DNA from: Neoroseomonas alkaliterrae
GTDB lineage: Bacteria; Pseudomonadota; Alphaproteobacteria; Acetobacterales; Acetobacteraceae
NCBI RefSeq assembly: GCF_014199195.1
Contig: NZ_JACIJE010000002.1
Span: 484,871-548,870 of the forward strand
Direction: 5' to 3'
DNA length: 64,000 nt
How positions within the stretch are numbered: the first letter of the stretch is position 1; each line of letters opens with the position of its first letter. This document shows, piece after piece, positions 60,790 through 64,000 of this stretch. The notes under the pieces were generated by a model, which saw only the letters and a list, made by a program, of their open reading frames with translations, made no database searches and had not been told where the DNA came from. A program made the translations under genes and the position numbers.

Positions 60790-61443
60790 ATGGAAGCGAT
60801 CGAACTCGCCCGCGCCATCCGCAACCGGGACCCCGCCCGGCCCTCCTGGCCGGAGACGATCCTCTGCTACGCGGGGCTGCACGCCGTGCTGTGGCATCGC
60901 CTGGCGCATGCGCTGTGGCGGATCGGGCTCAGGGGCCTCGCGCGCTTCGTCTCGCATCTCGGCCGGTTCCTCACCGGCATCGAGATCCATCCCGGCGCGC
61001 GCATCGGCCGGCGGCTCTTCATCGACCACGGCATGGGCGTGGTGATCGGGGAGACGGCCGAGATCGGCGACGACGTGCTGATCTATCATGGCGTCACGCT
61101 CGGTGGCCTGTCGGGCCAGCCCGGCAAGCGGCATCCGACGATCGGCAACAATGTCGCCATCGGCGCGGGCGCGCAGGTCCTGGGGCCGATCACCGTCGGC
61201 GACGGCGCGCGGATCGGCGCCAATGCGGTGGTGACGAAGGACGTGCCGCCGAACTGCACCGTGGTCGGCATCCCGGCCCGGCCGCCGGCGGGCTCGACCT
61301 GCTCCGATCCGACGGTCGGCTACGGCATCACCGACCCCGAGGACGACCCTGTCGGCGAGCAGCTCGCGGCCCTGCGGGCGGAACTGGCCGCGCTGCGGGC
61401 GCGCGTCGCCGAGCTCGAGCGCCAGCCTGAGCCGACCCGCTGA
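60790..61443 (+). CDS. cysE: Serine O-acetyltransferase (EpsC-type)
   Basis: Makes O-acetylserine for the adjacent cysteine synthase. The 217-residue protein lacks the long N-terminal domain of enterobacterial CysE, as in the short EpsC type. Left-handed beta-helix hexapeptides span about 70-175. Active-site His lies in Ile-Asp-His-Gly-Met-Gly near 78-83, and Tyr-His-Gly-Val-Thr-Leu-Gly-Gly near 98-105. The C-terminus (about 190-212) is a Leu/Ala coiled coil. Its last residue is Arg, not the Ile that docks into CysK in the classical complex, so complex formation may differ. Confidence 0.92.
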   Translation: MEAIELARAIRNRDPARPSWPETILCYAGLHAVLWHRLAHALWRIGLRGLARFVSHLGRFLTGIEIHPGARIGRRLFIDHGMGVVIGETAEIGDDVLIYHGVTLGGLSGQPGKRHPTIGNNVAIGAGAQVLGPITVGDGARIGANAVVTKDVPPNCTVVGIPARPPAGSTCSDPTVGYGITDPEDDPVGEQLAALRAELAALRARVAELERQPEPTR

Positions 61444-61491
61444 CCGGCTCGCCGCCGGGCCCTTCGCTTCAGGAGGATTCCGCGGCGACGA

Positions 61492-61713
61492 TCAACGCCG
61501 CCGTGGCGCGAGGTCCCACGGCGCGCGGGAGGCTTCCTCCAGCGCCTCGGCCCGGCTGATGCCGATGTCCGAGAGCAGGCGGTCGTCGAGTTCCGCCAAC
61601 TGGCGACGGCTGCGGATCGCCTGGATGCAGCGGCGCAGCCAGCCGAGCCACGGCATGCCCGCGGAAGCGGCGATCCGGTCGGTGTGGGAGGCGGGAAGGC
61701 TGCGCGTGGTCAT
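61492..61713 (-). CDS. DUF1127 small protein
   Basis: A 73-residue basic protein. The C-terminal half contains the DUF1127 signature (Arg-Gln-Leu-Ala-Glu-Leu-Asp-Asp-Arg-Leu-Leu-Ser-Asp-Ile-Gly then Ile-Ser-Arg). The Arg-rich motif is associated in other alphaproteobacteria with RNA binding and phosphate or stress responses. The ATG at 61713 is preferred over upstream in-frame codons. It is divergent from a LysR regulator. Confidence 0.88.
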   Translation of the reverse strand: MTTRSLPASHTDRIAASAGMPWLGWLRRCIQAIRSRRQLAELDDRLLSDIGISRAEALEEASRAPWDLAPRRR

Positions 61714-61787
61714 GGGGCGATCCTGCTGGTTGCGCCTGGGCGGGGAGGATCGCACCGGCAGGCGCATCAGAAAAACGAAATCCCTTG

Positions 61788-61807
61788 ACGATTATCATCA
61801 GCATCGT
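61788..61807. promoter_or_regulatory. LysR-type inverted repeat between divergent genes
   Basis: ACGAT-N10-ATCGT, a 5-bp inverted repeat of the size and spacing typical of LysR recognition sites. It overlaps a TTGACG (61785-61790) that could be a -35 element. It lies 26 bp before the LysR ATG and 75 bp before the DUF1127 start, fitting autoregulation and control of the divergent gene. Confidence 0.45.
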
Positions 61808-61833
61808 TGATTTCAGGCCCGGAGGAGACGCCG

Positions 61834-62718
61834 ATGCTCGCCATCCCCCCTGGCCTTGATCCGGACCTGCTGCGCTCCTTCGTGCTGATTGCGGAGGGCG
61901 GTTCCTTCACCCGCGCGGCCAATGCGGTGGGGCGCACCCAGTCCGCCGTCTCGATGCAGATCCGCCGGCTCGAGGAGACGCTCGGCCAGCCCCTGCTGCT
62001 GCGCGGCCCGCGTGGGGTCGAGACGACGCCGCACGGCGCCTGGCTCCTGGAACGCGCGCGCCGCCTGCTCGCGATGCATGACGAGATCGTCGCCACCTTC
62101 CGCGCGCCGGCCGTCGCGGGGACGGTGCGGCTCGGCACGCCCGACGACTACGCGCTGCGCTGGCTGCCGGGCATCCTCGCCCGCTTCGCCGAGGTGCATC
62201 CGGCGGTCGAGGTCGTGGTCACCTGCGCCCCGTCCAACGAACTCGTCGAGCGGCTGGATCGCGACGAGATCGATCTCACCCTCCTGTCCGCCGGCAACGA
62301 GGGGCCCGGTGCATCGGGGCAGACCCTGTGGCAGGCGGGGCTTCGCTGGATCGGGTCCGCGACTCATGCGACGCATCGCCGCGCGCCGATCCCGCTCGCC
62401 CTGGCGCAGCCGCGCTGCGTGTGGCGGCGGGCCGCGGTGCGGGCGCTGGAGGAGGCCGGCATGCCCTGGCGCGTCGCCTACACGAGCACATCGCAGACCG
62501 GCACGCTCGCTCCGGCGCTGGCGGGGCTCGCGGTGACCGTCGCGCTTCCCGGCCCGCTGCCGCCCGGCCTGCGGTTCCTGGGGCCGGAGGACGGCATGCC
62601 GCCGCTGCCGGATTTCGCCATCATCCTGCTGCGCGGCGCGGCCGGCGGGCCCGTGGTCGAGACCCTCGCCGAGGCCATCCGCGCCGGGTTCGCGGAGGCC
62701 GCCGTCACGCAGGCTTGA
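61834..62718 (+). CDS. LysR-family transcriptional regulator
   Basis: A 294-residue regulator with an N-terminal winged helix (about 8-68, containing Phe-Thr-Arg-Ala-Ala-Asn-Ala-Val-Gly-Arg-Thr-Gln-Ser-Ala-Val-Ser). An effector-binding domain (about 90-285) follows. GGAGGAGA precedes the ATG at 61834; the frame also opens at a TTG at 61807, less likely. The most probable targets are itself and the divergent DUF1127 gene. The effector cannot be inferred. Confidence 0.93.
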   Translation: MLAIPPGLDPDLLRSFVLIAEGGSFTRAANAVGRTQSAVSMQIRRLEETLGQPLLLRGPRGVETTPHGAWLLERARRLLAMHDEIVATFRAPAVAGTVRLGTPDDYALRWLPGILARFAEVHPAVEVVVTCAPSNELVERLDRDEIDLTLLSAGNEGPGASGQTLWQAGLRWIGSATHATHRRAPIPLALAQPRCVWRRAAVRALEEAGMPWRVAYTSTSQTGTLAPALAGLAVTVALPGPLPPGLRFLGPEDGMPPLPDFAIILLRGAAGGPVVETLAEAIRAGFAEAAVTQA

Positions 62719-62982
62719 GCGGCCCGGGCCGTCGTGCAATCTGCCGCGGCCTTTGCGGGCCATGCGGATCGGGAGGGGATGCGTGCGCCGTCGGAGATTG
62801 ACTGCAGGCCGGCCCGCCGCGGCGTTGCGCCGCCATCCCGCCGGGGGCGGCGGTGATCGCTGCGGTGGAAGTCGCACGCATCCGCTGTCCGGACCGCGAT
62901 CGGGGGGCGAGATGCGGTTCGGCGGACGATCGCCGGCCGGGATTCGTGCGCCTTGGACGGCGCGGGCGCGGATGGCGCGCGC

Positions 62983-63960
62983 ATGAGCATCCTGCTGACC
63001 GGCGCCGCGGGCTTCATCGGCATGCATGTCGCCGAGGCGCTGCTGGCGCGCGGCGAGCATGTGATCGGCGTGGACAATCTGAGCCCCTACTACGACGTGC
63101 GGCTCAAGCGCGCGCGGCTGGGGCGCCTTGAGTCGCATCGGAACTTCGAGTTCCTCGAGGCGGACATCTCCGATCGCGAGGTCATGCTCCCGCTGGCCGC
63201 GCGGTACCCGAGGGTGACGCGGATCGTCCACCTCGCGGCCCAGCCGGGTGTGCGGCACTCGCTCGTCGATCCCTTCGCCTATGTGCAGGCGAATGTGATG
63301 GGCCATCTCGTGGTGCTGGAGATGGCGCGGCGGCTGCCGAGGATCGAGCATCTCGTCTATGCGTCGTCCTCCTCGGTCTATGGCGGGAATCGCAAGCTGC
63401 CTTTCGCCGAGACGGACCGGGTGGACCATCCGGTCTCGCTCTATGCGGCCACGAAGCGTGCGGATGAGCTGATCAGCGAATCCTACGCCCATCTGTTCGG
63501 CCTGCCGCAGTCGGGCCTGCGGTTCTTCACGGTCTATGGCCCCTGGGGCAGGCCGGACATGGCGCCCTGGATGTTCGCGGAAGCCATCCTGCGGGGACGG
63601 CCGATCACGCTTTACGACGGCGGGCGGCTGAAGCGGGACTTCACCTATGTCGGGGACATCGTCGCGGGCGTGCTGGGCTGCCTCGACCATCCCGCTGCTG
63701 GGGCGTCGCCACGCATCCTCAACATCGGCAACCACCGCAGCGAGGGGGTCCGGCGATTCGTCGCGGTGCTGGAGGAGGCGCTGGGCCGGCGAGCGATCAT
63801 CGTCGATGCGCCGCGTCCGGCGACGGATGTGGAGGAGACTTTCGCGGATATCGGCGCGATCCGCGAGGTGTGCGGCTTCGAGCCCGCCACGCCGATCGAG
63901 GTGGGCATCCCTCGTTTCGTCTCCTGGTTTCTTGTTTGGTCTGGTGTTGGGGGGGCTTGA
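62983..63960 (+). CDS. NAD-dependent nucleotide-sugar epimerase (UDP-glucuronate 4-epimerase-like)
   Basis: A 325-residue extended SDR. NAD motif Gly-Ala-Ala-Gly-Phe-Ile-Gly is at 7-13. Asp-Asn-Leu-Ser-Pro-Tyr-Tyr-Asp follows, typical of UDP-glucuronate epimerases. Catalytic Ser in Ser-Ser-Ser-Ser-Val-Tyr-Gly and Tyr-x3-Lys in Tyr-Ala-Ala-Thr-Lys are present. It would supply galacturonate-type sugars for surface polysaccharide. The last ten residues are coded by an unusually T/G-rich stretch with a G7 run (near 63950), unlike the rest. The 264 bp upstream contain no gene I can support. Confidence 0.88.
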   Translation: MSILLTGAAGFIGMHVAEALLARGEHVIGVDNLSPYYDVRLKRARLGRLESHRNFEFLEADISDREVMLPLAARYPRVTRIVHLAAQPGVRHSLVDPFAYVQANVMGHLVVLEMARRLPRIEHLVYASSSSVYGGNRKLPFAETDRVDHPVSLYAATKRADELISESYAHLFGLPQSGLRFFTVYGPWGRPDMAPWMFAEAILRGRPITLYDGGRLKRDFTYVGDIVAGVLGCLDHPAAGASPRILNIGNHRSEGVRRFVAVLEEALGRRAIIVDAPRPATDVEETFADIGAIREVCGFEPATPIEVGIPRFVSWFLVWSGVGGA

Positions 63961-64000
63961 CGTGTGTGAGTTGTGTTCGTAGAAGCCCGCCCACGCCGCT

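Overview
This 64 kb window is a chromosomal segment of a very GC-rich alphaproteobacterium, most likely of the Acetobacteraceae (Roseomonas-like). The evidence is the hflK-hflC-DUF2065-degP and leuA-mreBCD-mrdAB neighbourhoods, a GTTC-N7-GTTC LexA box in front of imuA-imuB-dnaE2, strong ATGA/GTGA translational coupling, and three orphan Bug-type (tripartite tricarboxylate) receptors. I see no rRNA, CRISPR array, insertion sequence, phage gene or replication origin. There is one tRNA (Lys, CTT).

Layout. 1-7.3 kb: membrane quality control (hflK, cut by the window edge; hflC; a DegP/Do-type protease), a DUF6311 membrane protein, serB and miaA. 7.3-15.1 kb: branched-chain amino acid synthesis (ilvB-ilvN-ilvC, then leuA), interrupted by a PuuE-type allantoinase and a Bug receptor. 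leuA is preceded by a short unannotated leader ORF rich in Leu codons. 15.3-20.9 kb: the elongasome genes mreB, mreC, mreD, mrdA (PBP2) and mrdB (RodA). 21-30.5 kb: the tRNA, then an acyl-CoA catabolism region (GAF protein, Bug receptor, two crotonases, a DECR-type reductase, family III CoA-transferase, acyl-CoA dehydrogenase, MBL hydrolase, DMT exporter, alpha/beta hydrolase). 30.5-34.5 kb: a DctP-like periplasmic binding protein next to a hybrid histidine kinase with REC and HPt domains. 34.7-43.7 kb: a GDPD gene, then a tightly overlapping catabolic operon (IclR regulator, DUF1537 kinase, PdxA-like dehydrogenase, iron alcohol dehydrogenase, sialidase-like protein, DHDPS-like aldolase, Bug receptor) with a divergent SDR. 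43.8-48.5 kb: a BMP/nucleoside-type ABC importer. 48.7-53.5 kb: leucine/isovalerate catabolism (isovaleryl-CoA dehydrogenase and both methylcrotonyl-CoA carboxylase subunits). 53.4-59.6 kb: a small cysteine-containing orphan with a Fur-like box, and the SOS mutasome. 59.7-64 kb: cysK-cysE, a DUF1127 peptide, a LysR regulator and a nucleotide-sugar epimerase.

How it fits together. Housekeeping blocks (ilv/leu, mre/mrd, cys, imu) alternate with accessory catabolic blocks, as expected for an environmental heterotroph taking up organic acids through many binding proteins. The best candidates for undescribed biology are: (1) the 35.7-43.7 kb operon, which looks like a four-carbon acid-sugar kinase/PdxA2 route combined with an aldolase and a signal-less sialidase-fold protein; (2) the binding protein/hybrid kinase pair, which has no transporter and looks like a periplasmic ligand sensor; (3) the leuA leader peptide; (4) the Fur-boxed orphan gene with a C7 tract between ribosome binding site and start codon. 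Functions are read from conserved motifs and context only; no database search was possible.
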